A stretch of DNA of 64,000 nt from Adiantum capillus-veneris (taxonomy: Eukaryota > Streptophyta > Polypodiopsida > Polypodiales > Pteridaceae). The stretch is taken from contig CM043963.1 in NCBI GenBank assembly GCA_014529385.2, positions 99,029,912-99,093,911 on the forward strand, in the 5' to 3' direction. The notes under the pieces are model-generated. The model did no database searches, was not told the DNA's origin, and saw only the letters and a list, made by a program, of their open reading frames with translations. The number at the start of each line of letters is the position of its first letter. Within the stretch, counting starts at the first letter, position 1. Both the position numbers and the translations under genes were made by a program. Positions 1-12,553 of this stretch are shown here, piece by piece.

Positions 1-330
1 ACCCTAAAGACTTGAACTGCAAACTCAACCTATAACCACTCCGTGCGGTAAACGCGTATGAAGACAGGCCAAAAAATACAGGTGATCGAAACTTGACCCC
101 GATGGTACCAATGTGTAGCTCTACTCGTTGTGGTTCTATAGATATGCTGCACGCTCCATTCCGACCCATGAGTTGGAAGAAAACTCACACCGAAGCTCGT
201 AGGAACTTACCACACATAGAAGCCGATAGCGCGCACTCTTGGTATCTGTGCGTAGCTCTCGCCGTTGCTAACACAATGGCGGTGTCGCTTCTCCAATGGC
301 GGCTCCGTAGCTCGCGTAGCAAGTAGATAA

Positions 331-331
<1 letters not shown>

Positions 332-403
<72 letters not shown>
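332..403. repeat. (CT)n microsatellite
   Basis: An uninterrupted CT dinucleotide run of about 70 bases. Predicted Arg/Glu or Leu/Ser peptides across it are artefacts of the repeat. Confidence 0.98.
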
Positions 404-405
<2 letters not shown>

Positions 406-1868
406 ACACAGTCACGGCGCTCCAAAAACTCACTTTGATTAAATAAAACTCTATCTTTTAGGTTACAAAACTTTGGCTTATATACCTCAACCTTGGAGGT
501 GAGAACATCTCTAACTAATTACATCAGCAAGTGAAATTACTTCGGAATTACAAGTTGGAAACTCAATTGAGTCCCGTTACTTAATGAATGGCTCAAATCA
601 AAATTAATGTCGGAGAGACATTTATTACAATCAATGGTTACAAAATGATGAGTGTGAGCAAAAATGTGGGTGTGATCCTCTGCTGGCTCAACATTCCTTA
701 AAATCCTTGGCCTTCTCGCCCTTATCCTCAGAATGGTCAGACTAGTTTGGTACAAATATTTTCTCTTAGTGTGCATCAACTCATCAAAATTCAAACTCTC
801 AGAGGATGAGGAGCCCTCATCCAAGTCGTCTAAATGCTTCTGAGACTTCTTGTGGGATATACTCTTATTTGCCTTCTTCTTACCTTTCTTGTTTTCTGAG
901 TTTGTCTCCGCTTCGTGTATCTTTTGCTCTCATCACTAGAATTACACAAAGAGGAACCCTCCAAACTACTGTGAAGAGATGATGATGATGAATTGGGATC
1001 ATCCTCAAAGAGAACACGCTTCTTTGGTTTACTAGCAACCTCAAAGGTAGATTTGTGACCAGGACGATGATATCTAGATCCATTGTATCAATATTTGTGC
1101 AATCTAAAGCAGATACCTCTCTAGCAATAGAGAGTGGGGCCCTTGGAGGGGGTTTGGGACCCCATCCGGTGTTAGTCTTCTTCTCTCTCTATCACTCACA
1201 AAACCTTCACTCATGGTATCATTCTCTCTTCTCTCTCTAGTCTTTCTGTATCTCTCATGAAGTAAACAGAATTCTCATTCAATAAAAGGAACCTTGAGTA
1301 GGAACTGAGCACTCATCCTAAGCATTCACCATAAATCACTTCTGCTGCACATTACAATTTTGCACACATGATGCGCCTTTGTCTAGCATGAAATTATACA
1401 ACTTGCTATCGTTAGCGTGTGTTCTTGATAGAGGCAACCAAGAGTGCTTTTGAAGGTGTCACAATCTTGTGACTAAGTTTCGCATTATAGAAGCAATCTT
1501 GATGCATATATGAAGAATGTTCAACCATAGATACCCCTCATTGAATGGCTGCAACTCTTCACCAAAGGGTGCACTTCTTCATTAAAGAGTCACTTTTCTT
1601 CTATGATCAGCTACGTTCTCCACCAATCGGTTATGAATCTTCTTGGTTGCAGCTATTCGCCTAAGAGATGTGTCTCTTGGTCTAAAGAAATACCTATTCA
1701 TTAAAGGACATGTCTCTACATGATGGGACATGGCTATTCACGTGTGTCTCTTTGTCTCTCATAAAAGGAGCCCTTGTATAACAATCTCATTCAATTCAAC
1801 TCAAGCAAACATTTAGTCTCTTGCCTCTTGAGTGCAACTTTTGGTCTTACACATGAAGTTTAAGTACT
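404..1868. other. Unassigned, probably decayed transposon DNA
   Basis: No gene can be supported here. On the minus strand around 540-900 there is a Lys- and Ser/Asp/Glu-rich stretch (an acidic serine run followed by NFDEL) that resembles the region after the zinc knuckle in some LTR-element Gag proteins, but no domain is recognisable. Positions 1,730-1,830 contain a TATA-like, LTR-flavoured stretch. The join at about 1,868 is where the outer copia gag remnant ends. Confidence 0.3.
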
Positions 1869-2691
1869 TCATCTAGGTTTAGAGCCCCTAATCCTCATAG
1901 AAGCACTCAAAATTGTCATTACAAAGGCATCATATGTAGCTCTATCCTCTTGGGATGAGCCTTTCAAGTCTAGGTGGATGCGAGTAATATTTCCACTAGG
2001 ATAGTGTTGCAACAAAATGATTGTCCAGTTGCATTTCTTTGAATAGTTATGAAAAGAATTACTTTGGTTATGATAAAGAACATAGCAATGTGCATAATGC
2101 ATCAAACTTGACAGCATCAGGTTTCCTTGGGTCGTAAGTCTCCAAGTACTAACAAAAGTATGGAAAGAGTCTAGCAATGCATTGAGAACAACTGCCAAAG
2201 TGAATTGTTAGAAATGACTTTGCCTACATAAATGAGTTTCTCATTCATCTATGTCATCTTCCTCTTGCATAATCTTGAACTCTATCTCTTTATGCAACAA
2301 TGCAATTTTTTCCTCATACGACTTGCATAAACATTGGTCGGAGTATCCCAAGCCTGTTTTGCTAATTTTCCAGAGTGAATGTGAGGAGTAATAGTGTGCT
2401 TCATAGATAATGCAATCAATTCATGAGCCCGTGTATCTCTAGCATACCAACAAGCCTACTCAGATAGAGGCAAAATAACTCTAGTAGAAACCGACCTGAC
2501 AAAACCACCAACATCCCCAACAGAGCCTGCATCCATAGAAGTCGACATACATTAATGGCTTGCACAACAATTCAAATGCCCTTTGATACAAAAACATGTG
2601 TCATCATGTAAGCCCACATTGGGTAGTTGGCCCCATCCAATTTATCCTCAGCAGCGAACATCTTGAAAAAATCTTTGTTGTTGTCAGCCAT
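1869..2691 (-). pseudogene. gag: gag remnant of the outer, antisense Ty1/copia element
   Basis: Read on the minus strand from the ATG at 2,691, the protein begins MADNNKDFFKMFAAEDKLDG and then has the NYPMWAYMM motif of UBN2/Gag-like copia proteins. This is nearly the same as the N-terminus of the gag of the inner element at 3,644. An in-frame TGA follows SKGI, about 40 codons in, and further breaks occur before a recognisable FVSTWRLTTQGN stretch near 2,120. The sequence stops being copia-like at about 1,869, so protease, integrase, RT and RNase H are missing. It shares a PBS and LTR with the sequence at 3,041-3,072 and 8,216-8,429. Confidence 0.85.
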
Positions 2692-3040
2692 GGTGAGTGA
2701 TTACACATGATGTGAAGACTACCCAAAAAGAGGAAAACATCCCCTGAACAACACCTATTATATGGTACAACCTAGAGAGCACGGTAAGGGACCTATTCTA
2801 TAGAAAATTTCACTGAAAATTTTTTTGCACAAAATGAAAAAATTGTCTATGCAGTACTGCTTGCAGTGGAAACGAAGACCAAAATGAGCCAGAGTCAAAA
2901 TTTTGAGTAAACCTACGCTCTACAAGCGTGCACAAATTATTAATCGACCTACTGACGCTCACAAGAGCTCACCCAAATTGGAGAAAGTGAGCATGTGGGT
3001 GCTTGCTATGCTAGCACCTATGCATGGGAGATGCAACTTG

Positions 3041-3051
3041 CTCTGATACCA
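3041..3051 (-). other. Primer binding site (tRNA-iMet) of the outer copia element
   Basis: On the minus strand the sequence is TGGTATCAGAG, the plant initiator-Met tRNA primer site. It lies two bases inside the LTR boundary at 3,054 and upstream of the antisense gag start at 2,691. Confidence 0.9.
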
Positions 3052-3053
3052 AT

Positions 3054-3072
3054 TGTTGGAGTTAGGGTTGTA
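3054..3072 (-). repeat. Outer copia 5' LTR, 3'-terminal fragment
   Basis: These 19 bases read on the minus strand as the CCCTAACTCCAACA end of a copia LTR, matching the CCCTAATTCCAACA end of the inner element's LTRs. The remainder of this LTR lies at 8,216-8,429, displaced by the inner copia insertion. The last five bases (TTGTA, 3,068-3,072) are one copy of that insertion's target-site duplication. Confidence 0.88.
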
Positions 3073-3128
3073 TGTTACCATATACATGTGGTAAAGATGT
3101 GTGTGAACACACCAGGACCACCAGGGCA

Positions 3129-3163
<35 letters not shown>

Positions 3164-3323
3164 TTTAGGAGGTTTTTTCCCTGTGCATTGAATATATGCC
3201 CATTCATACTAAGGCTATCTATCTTTCCATTGCACACTAAGTAACACACTCTCTGTTGTGTGCCTTGATCTTCCTCTGTCTTCTCCAAGCTGTGTGCGTT
3301 TCTCTGCAACCCTAATTCCAACA
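3073..3323 (+). repeat. 5' LTR of inner copia element
   Basis: It starts TGTTACCATATACATGTGG and ends CCCTAATTCCAACA. It is 251 bp, against 224 bp for the 3' LTR. Most of the extra length is a run of 34 C residues at 3,130-3,163, where the 3' LTR has a short T/C stretch. Confidence 0.95.
3130..3163 (+). repeat. C34 homopolymer inside the 5' LTR
   Basis: A run of 34 consecutive C residues. The paired 3' LTR has TTTTTTCCC at the same place, so the run expanded after insertion or is a base-calling or assembly artefact. Confidence 0.95.
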
Positions 3324-3325
3324 AT

Positions 3326-3336
3326 TGGTATCAGAG
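3326..3336 (+). other. Primer binding site (tRNA-iMet) of inner copia
   Basis: TGGTATCAGAG follows the 5' LTR after two bases, the standard plant copia initiator-methionine tRNA primer site. Confidence 0.93.
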
Positions 3337-3643
3337 TAGGTTGCGTCCTCTCGGGCTTAGTCGTTAGCTGCTCCAGCACACGTGTTCTATATTTCTCTAA
3401 TTTTAGTGAGGTTTGGCGATCAGTCTGCTCAAATTTTTGATTCAGGCTCATTTTTGCCTCCGTTTCCACTACAGGCTGGTCCGCACAGGCAATTTCGTCA
3501 TTTTGTGCAGAATTTCTACCAGTGCCATTTTCTGCATAACAGGTGCCTTATAGTCTTCTACGGTTTGTGCTATATAACACGTGTTGTTCCCGCTCCGTTT
3601 CTCCTCTTTTCGTGTAGTTTTCACATCAGGTGCAACATTTACC

Positions 3644-6600
3644 ATGGCTGACAACAACACAGATGTGTTCAAGATGTTTGCTGTTAAGGAAAGGTTGGAT
3701 GGAGACAATTACCCTATGTGGGCTTATATGATGCAACATGTTCTTGTGTCAAAGGGCATCTGGAATATTGTGCAGGGCATTGATGTACGTCCTGGTTCTG
3801 AGGATGTAGGCGATGTTGAGGATGTTGTAGGTCTTGCTGCAAGGATTGCTGCTATTAGAGTTGTTTTGCCTATGACAGAACAAGCTCGTTGGAATGTAAA
3901 GGATGCGCAAGCTCATGTGTTGATTGCGTTGTCTGTGAAGCGCACCATTACTCCTCACATTTGTTTAGCAAAATCTGCTAAACAGGCTTGGAATATTCTG
4001 GTTGGTCTTTGTGCAAGCCGTAATGAGGCAAAAATTGCTTTGCTGAGTAAAGAGTTGGAATTGAAGATTATTCATGATGAAGATGATATGGACACTTTCC
4101 TTGCTGGTGTCAAGGATATCAATGAGCAACTTATTTCTGCAAGTGAAGTCATTTCATATAGTTCACTTGTGCAGACTGTTCTTGATGCCTTACCAGATTC
4201 TTACCAGACTTTTGCTAGTACTTGGAGACTTATGACCCAAGGAAATCCTGAAGTTGTCAAGTTTGATGCATTATGCACATTGCTGTTGCAAGAGTCAATT
4301 TCTAGAAAAAACAGGACTAGGCAGCGTGCAGTTGAACATGCTTTTATTGCTTCTCAAAGAAAGGGTGGTAACAACAATGCAGCCACTTCTTATGGTTCTG
4401 CTACAAGTGGCAAAAATTCTATTCCTAATGCTTCTGCCTGGTAGCAATTCGTATGGAAAATCTAGTGATGAGGGCAAAAAGAAGATGCGTTGCCATTATT
4501 GTAAAGATAATGATCACTTGATCAAGTAGTGTCCTAAGTTGGAGGCCAAAGAGGCTAAGAAGAAAGAGGGTGGTTCCACTTCAAATGATGGTTCCACTAC
4601 AAATGCAGCCATTGTTGTGTCTTGTGTGAAAGGAGACTGTGATGCTGATGTTGATGCAGAATGGGCTTTAAGTGCAGACTGCACTTACAATCCTGTTGTT
4701 CATGACGCATGCATGTCAGTTGCTGCAGATTCACATGTGTGGTATTTCAAGAGTGGTGCTACAAAGCACATTACCTCACATCGTGAATTGTTCACCTCTC
4801 TTTCCCTCATGGAAATTCTGTCACTTGTGCCAACAATGCCTCTTATCCAGTTCAAGGAGTTGGAAAGATTGTGCTTACTGCTGCAAATGGGAGTTCTTTC
4901 ATACTTGTTGATGCACTTTATGTACCTGGGATCAAGAAGAATCTTTTGTATGTATCTGCACTTGCTAGACTTGGCCTTGTAGTCAAATTTGTGGATGACA
5001 GATGTACAGTTCATGATCTCAGTTTTGGTGATGAAATTGTTGTATTTGGCGTATTATGCCGTGGGCTGTATAAGCTCACTTTGTATGACAAGTGTGGGCA
5101 AAATTTTGCAAATGCAGTTGTGGATTCAAAGGCTATTTCAGATGAAAAAATTTGGCATGCACGTTTTGGTCATCTCAATTTTGCCAGTTTGTTGTGTTTG
5201 TAGAAATCTGATATGGATGCTTCTTTGCCGCCTCTTGAAGCATCTGTCAAACATGTTTGTGAAGGATGTATTTTGGGTAAGATGCAGCATTCGAAGTTTC
5301 CAAAGGATGGTTTAGTTAGGGCCACATGTAGGTTGCATCTTGTGCATAGTGATGTTTGTGGGTCCATACAAACTCCGTCCTTGGGGAATTACCTTTACTT
5401 TGTGACTTTCATTGATGATTACTCTAGGCATGCATGGGTATTTCCGCTTAAAGCGAAGTCCAAAGTTTTTATGTGCTTCAAACAATTTATGGCTATGGCT
5501 GAAAATGTCTCGAAATGTACTATGGGCACCCTCCATTCCGATCGAGGGGGGGAGTATATGTCTCATGAATTTAATGCATTTTTGGCTAGTCGTGGGATAA
5601 AACACCAATGTACAGTGCCTTATACACCTCAACAAAATGGTGTTGTTGAGAGGAAAAACAAGTCAATTACGAAAATGGAACGATGTATGGTCAAAAGTCA
5701 AGCTTTGTCGCATTCTTTTTGGCTTGAGACCATCATGTGTGCCACTTATGTACTTAACAGGTGTCCTACAAAATCTTTGCAGTCTAGTACTCCATATGAA
5801 GCATGGCATGATAGAAAGACTTCTATTGAGCACATGCGTGTTTTTGGCTGTTTGGCATATGCTTTGGTGCCATAAACACAGCGCAGAAAATTGGATGATA
5901 GGTCTGTCAAATGTATTTTTGTTGGTTACAGTGCTAAAAGCAAAGGTTACAAGTTTTATCATCCGCAAACAAAGCGTATTCTGGTTTCACGGGATGTAGT
6001 GTTTGTGGAAGATTCTGTTCAGCCCTTGTTGTCATGTACTAGAGACAATAATGTAAGCTCATAGGACATTTTTGCACTTTGTTGCCTCTTTTTAGTGGTG
6101 AAAATATGAATGTAAATTCCAATGCGGCAAATGTACAGCCTACGAGGGATTCTGAAAATGTTACAGATCAGCCTATTATTGATGCAGATATACACGATGT
6201 ACTTGATGAGGAAAGGGCTGAAAATGAGTAGGCTAGAGGTATGCCAAAATGGATGGTGCATACATTGTGTGATAGTAAATTGGATGCACCTTTGTCTAGT
6301 CGAACTCGTTCAGGCTCTCGCCATGCATCTTATGAATCACATTGTTATGCTTTGGCTGTGTCTAGCTTACATGATGTTGAGGAATCTCTCTCTTTTGATG
6401 AAGCACAAAATTCTGAAAATTGGATGGCTGCCATGCAATCATAATAGCACTTATAGAAAATGACACATGGACTTTATGTGATTTGCCTCTTGGCAAAAAC
6501 GCCATTGGTACAAAGTGGGTTTACAAGTTGAAACGCAAGCCGGATGGTGAGATCGATCGCCATAATGCTCGACTTGTTTTGCAAAGGGTTATGCATAGCA

Positions 6601-7916
6601 AAAAGGCATAGATTATGAAGAAACTTTTGCTCCCACTTGTCATATGACTACTGTTTGTTTTCTATGTGCATTGGCAGCTCATTTTGGTTGGGATGTACAT
6701 CAATCAAACATTGTTACTGCTTTCTTGAATGGTGACATATTTGAGGAAGTTTATGTAACGTAGCCTCGCGGTTTTGTCGAGAAAGAACAATAGGACAAAG
6801 TGTGCAGATGTAAGAATGCTTTGTATGGGTTGAAGCAATCTCCTCGTGCTTGGTATGAGAAAGCTGACACCCATTTGGTCAAACGAGGTTTTCAAAACAG
6901 TCCAACAAAAAGCACATTGTATGTAAAGTGTGACGGCAATGTACTTCTCATTGTTGTTCTTTATGTGGATGATTTGCTGATCACTGGTGCCAATGAGGCA
7001 CATATTGCTTAATTTAAGGCTGATTTGGATGCTACTTTCAGTATGAAAGATTTGGGGCTGTTGCATCATTACTTGGGCATACAGTTTAACCAATGTGATG
7101 GTGGTATTGCCTTGTGTCAGAAAAGTTACATAGAGACATTGCTATGTAAGTTTGGACTTGAGGATTGCAAACCTATTGCCACTCCCATGGAAACAGGTTT
7201 GAAGTCAAGTCTACATGTGGCTGGCGATCTTGCTGATGTAACTCTTTATCAAATTGTTGTTGCCTGCCTCATTTATGTATGCAACACGAGGCCAAATATT
7301 CAGTTTGCAGTCTCACAGGCCATCAGATTTATGCATAGCCTAGGGTATAAGCATTGGCAGGCTGTCAAGAGGATTTTCGCTACCTTAGTGCACTTTACAT
7401 CTTGGCTTGTTTTATCCCAAGGGGGGGTCATTGCCGCTAGACTTACATGCTTTTTCGGACTCAGATTGGGCTGGTTGTTTTGACACGCGAGTGTCCACAA
7501 GTGGTTTTTGTTTCATGCTTGGCAATTCATGTATATCATGGTTGAGCAAGAAGAAACCTACTGTGGCCACTTCAAGTTGTGAGGCTCAGTACAGGGCAGT
7601 CTTCACAGCTACGGTTGAGTGTGTATGGCTCAGACGCCTTATGGTTGATTTGGGTGTTGGACAGGACACTGCCAACACTATCTACATTGACAGTCAGAGC
7701 GCATTGGCAGTTGCGAGGAACCTAGTTTTTCATGCTCACACAAACCACATTGAGGTGCATTACCACTATGTCAGGGAGAGGCTCTCAGCAGGAGAGATCA
7801 GCTTGGCTTATGTGCCAACATAGGACAACCTTGCAGATCTTTTCACAAAGGCATTGTCTCGTGAGAAGTTTGAAGCTTTCTGCAAAGCTTTGGGATTACT
7901 CCCCTTTGTGGATTGA
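3644..7916 (+). pseudogene. gag-pol: Degenerate copia Gag-Pol polyprotein
   Basis: Gag starts at ATG 3,644 (MADNNTDVFKMF). It is open to 4,444, where a frameshift occurs before the zinc knuckle CHYC...H, whose final Cys is preceded by a TAG. The protease site reads WYFKSGATKH: the catalytic Asp of the usual DSG is Lys. The integrase has its H-H-C-C part interrupted by a TAG at 5,201, but its three acidic catalytic residues remain (HSDVCG, HSDRGGEY and VVERKN). After a TAA at 5,873 come more breaks. RT (GTKWVYKLKRKPDG, then YVDDLLITG near 6,965) has in-frame stops near 6,760, 6,791 and 7,010. RNase H is in another frame from about 7,407 (SDSDWAG, SSCEAQYRA). The last frame ends at 7,916, just before the polypurine tract. 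Several stops are TAG at Gln positions, consistent with C-to-T decay. Confidence 0.93.
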
Positions 7917-7991
7917 TCATGTCCTCAAGGCATGGCACTTCCCTTTGCTCATGTGCCAACTCTCATTCACCGCATCACTCCAAGGGAGATT

Positions 7992-8215
7992 TGTTACCAT
8001 ATACATGTGGTAGTGATGTGTGAACACACTAGGACCCTTGGGGCATTTTTTCCCTCTTTAGGAGGTTTTTCCCCCGTGCATTGTATATACACTCATTCAT
8101 TCTAGGGCTATCTATCTTTCCATTGCACACAAGTAACACACTCTCTATAGCGTGCCTTGAGCTTCCTTTGTCTTCTCCAAGCAGTGTGCGTTTCTCTGCA
8201 ACCCTAATTCCAACA
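7992..8215 (+). repeat. 3' LTR of inner copia element
   Basis: 224 bp, TGTTACC...CCAACA, preceded by the purine tract CAAGGGAGATT. It is followed at 8,216 by TTGTA, the second target-site duplication copy. Confidence 0.95.
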
Positions 8216-8429
8216 TTGTAGGGATGCACACAAGGCTTAGAGAAGATGAAGAAGCTCAAGGCGCACAATAGAGGGTGTATTGCTTAGTTCACAATAGAAA
8301 GATAAGTTAGCCCTAGAATGATGGGCGTATATACAATGCACGAGGGGAAAAACCTCCTAGTGAGGGAAAAATTGCATCGACGGTCCTAAGTGTGTTCACA
8401 CACACATCACTACCACATATATGGTAACA
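8216..8429 (-). repeat. Outer copia 5' LTR, main part
   Basis: On the minus strand this begins TGTTACCATATATGTGGTAG at 8,429 and follows the inner LTR's sequence (hairpin-like start, the CCTAGGAGGTTTTTCCC region, the TATATAC box) until the insertion point at 8,216. It continues at 3,072-3,054. Together these make an LTR of about the same length as the inner element's 3' LTR. Confidence 0.9.
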
Positions 8430-8516
8430 CATTTACGGTGAGCATTATAGCGTGAATCAGGTCTACATCTATGACACCATTTTCATGCTACCACCCTATT
8501 GCCCTACATGATTTAA

Positions 8517-8661
<145 letters not shown>

Positions 8662-8810
8662 TGTGCACTACCAATGTAAATTGCACAATACCAATGCTCC
8701 AAGCAGCAAGGGTGAGCTGCTAGATTGAGGGCTAGAGACATGTGGCAACAGGGGTGTTTGTAATTGACGCAGTTGCATGCCAAAAGAGCACCAGCTTTGA
8801 CATTGCATCA

Positions 8811-8813
<3 letters not shown>

Positions 8814-8906
<93 letters not shown>
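8814..8906. repeat. (GA)n microsatellite
   Basis: About 46 consecutive GA units. Confidence 0.98.
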
Positions 8907-8909
<3 letters not shown>

Positions 8910-9506
8910 AGATTTTCTAGCTATGACTGGCTTGTAGCATCCACAAACTTGTATTTGTGTCCAAAAAATTTCTCTCTTTTTAAGGTACCATGAGTCTCAC
9001 ATGCTGAATAGATCTGTGTAAGAGTGAAAGCCACCATGAATCCTCTCTTTGAGGCAAAGCAAGGTGAAAAAATCAATGCATCCCTAACTCATGTAGAGAG
9101 AGTGGCAGATGGGGTAAGAAACATCTCAATTCTCTAAAGAAAACCACCTACAACTTATTTTCCTCTTCCCATGGAAGTAAAGGAAGACTACATGGGTGGC
9201 TTGGATAATTGGATTTATATATGTACGGGAGTTTCAAGTACGTGGCGAGGGAAACGACCTCTAGTTACGGGAGGCACATATGAAATGGACGTTGGAGGAG
9301 GTGGCAATGCTTCAATAGGGGCGGGGTTCAAGCTACCTCCCTTTTGCACTTAATTAGTCCCACAATCCAACATTTTAAGGCTCGTAAATCACTTTCAATA
9401 GAGGTCATAGGCCATAAGTTAAAACTCCTCAAGTCCTTATAGGTTGCAAGACTCTTTCTATATCTAATCTAGTATGCCACTAGTGGCAAGATTGAGGTGC
9501 ACCGAG

Positions 9507-9700
9507 TGTGAGTGCACGTGTGCGCGGTGCGGTGCGTGTGGGGAAATGGAGAAGCACGAGATGATCAACTCTGGAACTATAAGTGAGGAACTCCTTATTC
9601 TTATATATATAAAGAATAAGAAAGTGTACACATGGTGCAGGTGGGCAGCGGACACTGGACGTCTAGCACCAGGCAAAGGTGCAACGCCTTTACCCCAACA
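9507..9700 (-). repeat. 3' LTR of the minus-strand copia derivative
   Basis: 194 bp. Shares TGTGAGTGCACGTG at one edge, GGAACTATAAGTGAGGA in the middle, and CCTTTACCCCAACA at the other edge with 13,496-13,717. Confidence 0.88.
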
Positions 9701-10566
9701 AACTCCCACCTAAAGATGATGCACAGATAAGTGAGACCTACTACTAGTATGTACAAGAAACAAAGTGAGAGACTCTCTCAACCTATGCCCACTGGCTCAC
9801 TCAGTCGATCTACATGCAGTCGTATCGGCTCTGGTGGCAGGCGAGCGTGCGTACCCATGCTAGAGCCTACATGTAAATCCGGCAGACTACTTTGTATGGT
9901 ATACAAAACTCCACTATGCATCATGCTAGTGTTAGCCATCGCACGACTGACAACCCCTGCTGCAAATGCTCCCACTACAGCTGTTAGATCGGGCCTCGAC
10001 ACTAACAAGTCGAACATGAGATGCCCGAACACTGACAAACTTTTTGTGCAGACCTGGTTGTACTGCCTCCCCTACGCTATCTACAATCACTACATCATTA
10101 GGGCTACCCATCGCGTATGGATGTGTCAACACTAGCACTGGGAAACCTATGTCCCTGTCACCCATAGGCAAAAATGTGCGTCTTAGCACCAACTCATCAG
10201 CCTCTCACATGAGCATACCAAAGAACTCCATGTATATCATCTCTGTCTGTGTCTCTAAGGAGAAGACTAGTGGCACATCATGCACAGCTAAATGCTCTGT
10301 CTCGTGAGCATGGTGAGATTACCTGCAAAAGAGACACATCTCGTCTCTCCCTCAAAGCATGCCAGCAACAAAATTGAGGCTAGGCCGTCTCAAACCTCAG
10401 ACACATGCATAGGATATACCACGCCGCTGCGGGCTCCTCTGGCAATCACTAATAAAATGCAATGCATCCGGAAAGACTCCTCTCTAAGAAGTGTCTGACA
10501 ACCAAAATCTACTAACTGTCTCACTGAGATCAAGCTCTGTGTCAGCTGAGAAACATAGTGCACATG

Positions 10567-10959
10567 TCATAGCGTGTCTGATGCACCACTGGGCAAAGCA
10601 AAAAAAACATCTCCTGTACCCTCTATGTCAAATGCCGAACCATTGGCCAAGTGCACAAAACCAAGTCTCCCACTAGAAAATAAGTTGAACCACTCATGAC
10701 ATGGTGTGACGTGGAAAGCAACATCGCTATCGAGTAACCACTGTGGAGTAAGTATGCTATCGATAGACATATCTACAAGATGTACACTCGAGGCAAGCAT
10801 GACATCATCATCATTGGCATAGACTGCCACCACTGGAACTGGCTCTCTGACATGTGTCAAAGCCTTATCTACATCTCGCATACATCTCCGTTGTTGTCTC
10901 ATATTTCTGAAACAACGACGCCTAATGTGCCCTGTGTGACCACAATGCCAACATCGCAC
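10567..10959 (-). pseudogene. Copia zinc-knuckle/protease fragment
   Basis: The minus-strand reading has a CCHC knuckle (CWHCGHTGHIRRRC) at its start. About 70 residues later comes WLLDSDVAFHVTPCHEWF, which is the copia protease region with the usual DSGAS altered to DSDVA. It lies in the expected direction for the element bounded by 9,507 and 13,717. Sequence to the left (9,700-10,560) keeps long but unrecognisable frames. Confidence 0.7.
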
Positions 10960-12515
10960 GTATCAACAAGAACAAGACCGTCGTCTCTTACTGTCACACA
11001 TGTCTGCTGCCATAAGTGAATGCCAAGGCAACAAAGTGGGAGATCACTTGACCACTACACAATGATCAAAAGCATGACCAATCGCATCAAAACCAATGCT
11101 CACATATGCATAAAACAACTCCACAATCTTCTATCTGCAAGCACACAATCTAGGACAAATTGCTCAATTGAGCATAAAGCGCATAACCATATACGCAAGT
11201 AGAGAGCAAACTAGCTAAAAATGCATCCGACAAGAGAAACTGCCTGCAAAAATCTGCAAAAACCTATGAAACATGTGACTGGCAAAGTATGTAGCCATAC
11301 AAGCATATGCAATCCTTACTCCTACGAGAGTGGACACGAGAACACCAAACTGTGTCCAAGCTGACAAAACCTCTCGATCATTGTAAAAGTGGGAATATAT
11401 CGATCACTGTACAAGATGGCATAACACTGCATACTTTTATGGTGAGAAGACGAGTACAAGCAAATAGAGTTTCCTTTGCAAAATGAGCCAAAACTCAACG
11501 CAAACCACAAGCCAAAAAACTGCATATAAATGCCAGAGTGGGAGTCAAATGATCACTAAACCATCAGAGAGTAAACTACGAATATGTGAAAACATATTGG
11601 CAAGAATCTAGGAAAAATGCAGAGTTTTTCCTAAAAACTAAGCAAAAATTCAAAAATCTCACCCATTACGCATGAGAATAGACACTTAGTGTCTCAGTAG
11701 GAAAATCCACAAATGGCATACACAGCACTGCCAAAACCCTGGCAAAACAGCTCACTCCTGACCGAGTGGATCTATGGACGTATACCTGTCCAAAAAACAC
11801 TTGTAAACCTGCGAACCTGCGAACCTGCTACCTGCAAGCTTTACTAAGCTCAAGTTGTATCCACATAATGCATACATAGCATGAAGCTGCACCAAACCGT
11901 GCAAAAAAGATCTTTGAAATGCTCCACATAACCGTACATGAGCACTACATGTGCCGCATCAGCTGTGCTAGAAAGACTGTGCAATCTATGAGCAAAACTG
12001 CTACTATGAAATTGGATTCTGGCATCCGCCCATAATATTCTAGTGAAAAGGAATATTCTGGCTTGAGAGTGGGCGTGAAAATTTTGGTTTTTGGCGAGTG
12101 ATTTTTATTTTCGGCGAGTGATTTTTCTTCACGCACGATGGCTTCTCCTCATAACGGGGGCCTTACAAATGTGTATTTTTAATACAAAAAATTACAAGGG
12201 GTAAATCAGGCTCCATACTTAATAGATGGCAAAGCTACACTGGAGGAGAGCCGGGCTACTCTTGATCGCTATCGCTAAATCAAAGCCGAAGAAAAGATTT
12301 TCGATGCCGTCTTCCGCCGTCGGGCGAAAGTGATTGCCAACGTCGTAGTTGCCGTAGAGAAAAATCATCAAGATCGAAAAGAAAATGCCAAATTGGTGTC
12401 AAACTTGATGTTGGCAGGCCGTCGATAGTCGAAGTTGAGAAGAAAAAAAAAACTTGTCGATGTCGGGCCGATGCCGGGTGATGCCCGGGCTTACTCGCCG
12501 AAGCTCGCAAACACC

Positions 12516-12553
<38 letters not shown>

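Larger units (their letters stand above)
3073..8215 (+). mobile_element. Full-length Ty1/copia LTR retrotransposon (inner)
   Basis: The element has TG...CA-bounded LTRs at 3,073-3,323 and 7,992-8,215, a tRNA-iMet primer site at 3,326-3,336, a polypurine tract next to the 3' LTR (CAAGGGAGATT, 7,981-7,991) and a 5-bp TTGTA duplication at 3,068-3,072 and 8,216-8,220. Gag, protease, integrase, RT and RNase H follow in Ty1/copia order. Its coding region carries many stops and frameshifts, so it is not autonomous now. It landed 14 bases from the end of the LTR of a related element lying in the opposite orientation. Confidence 0.96.

Noticed and set aside
332-403. Arg/Glu and Leu/Ser-rich open frames over CT/GA runs (also near 8.5, 8.8, 14.2, 59.9, 61.0, 61.3 and 62.2 kb)
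   Set aside because: They are produced by dinucleotide repeats in any frame.
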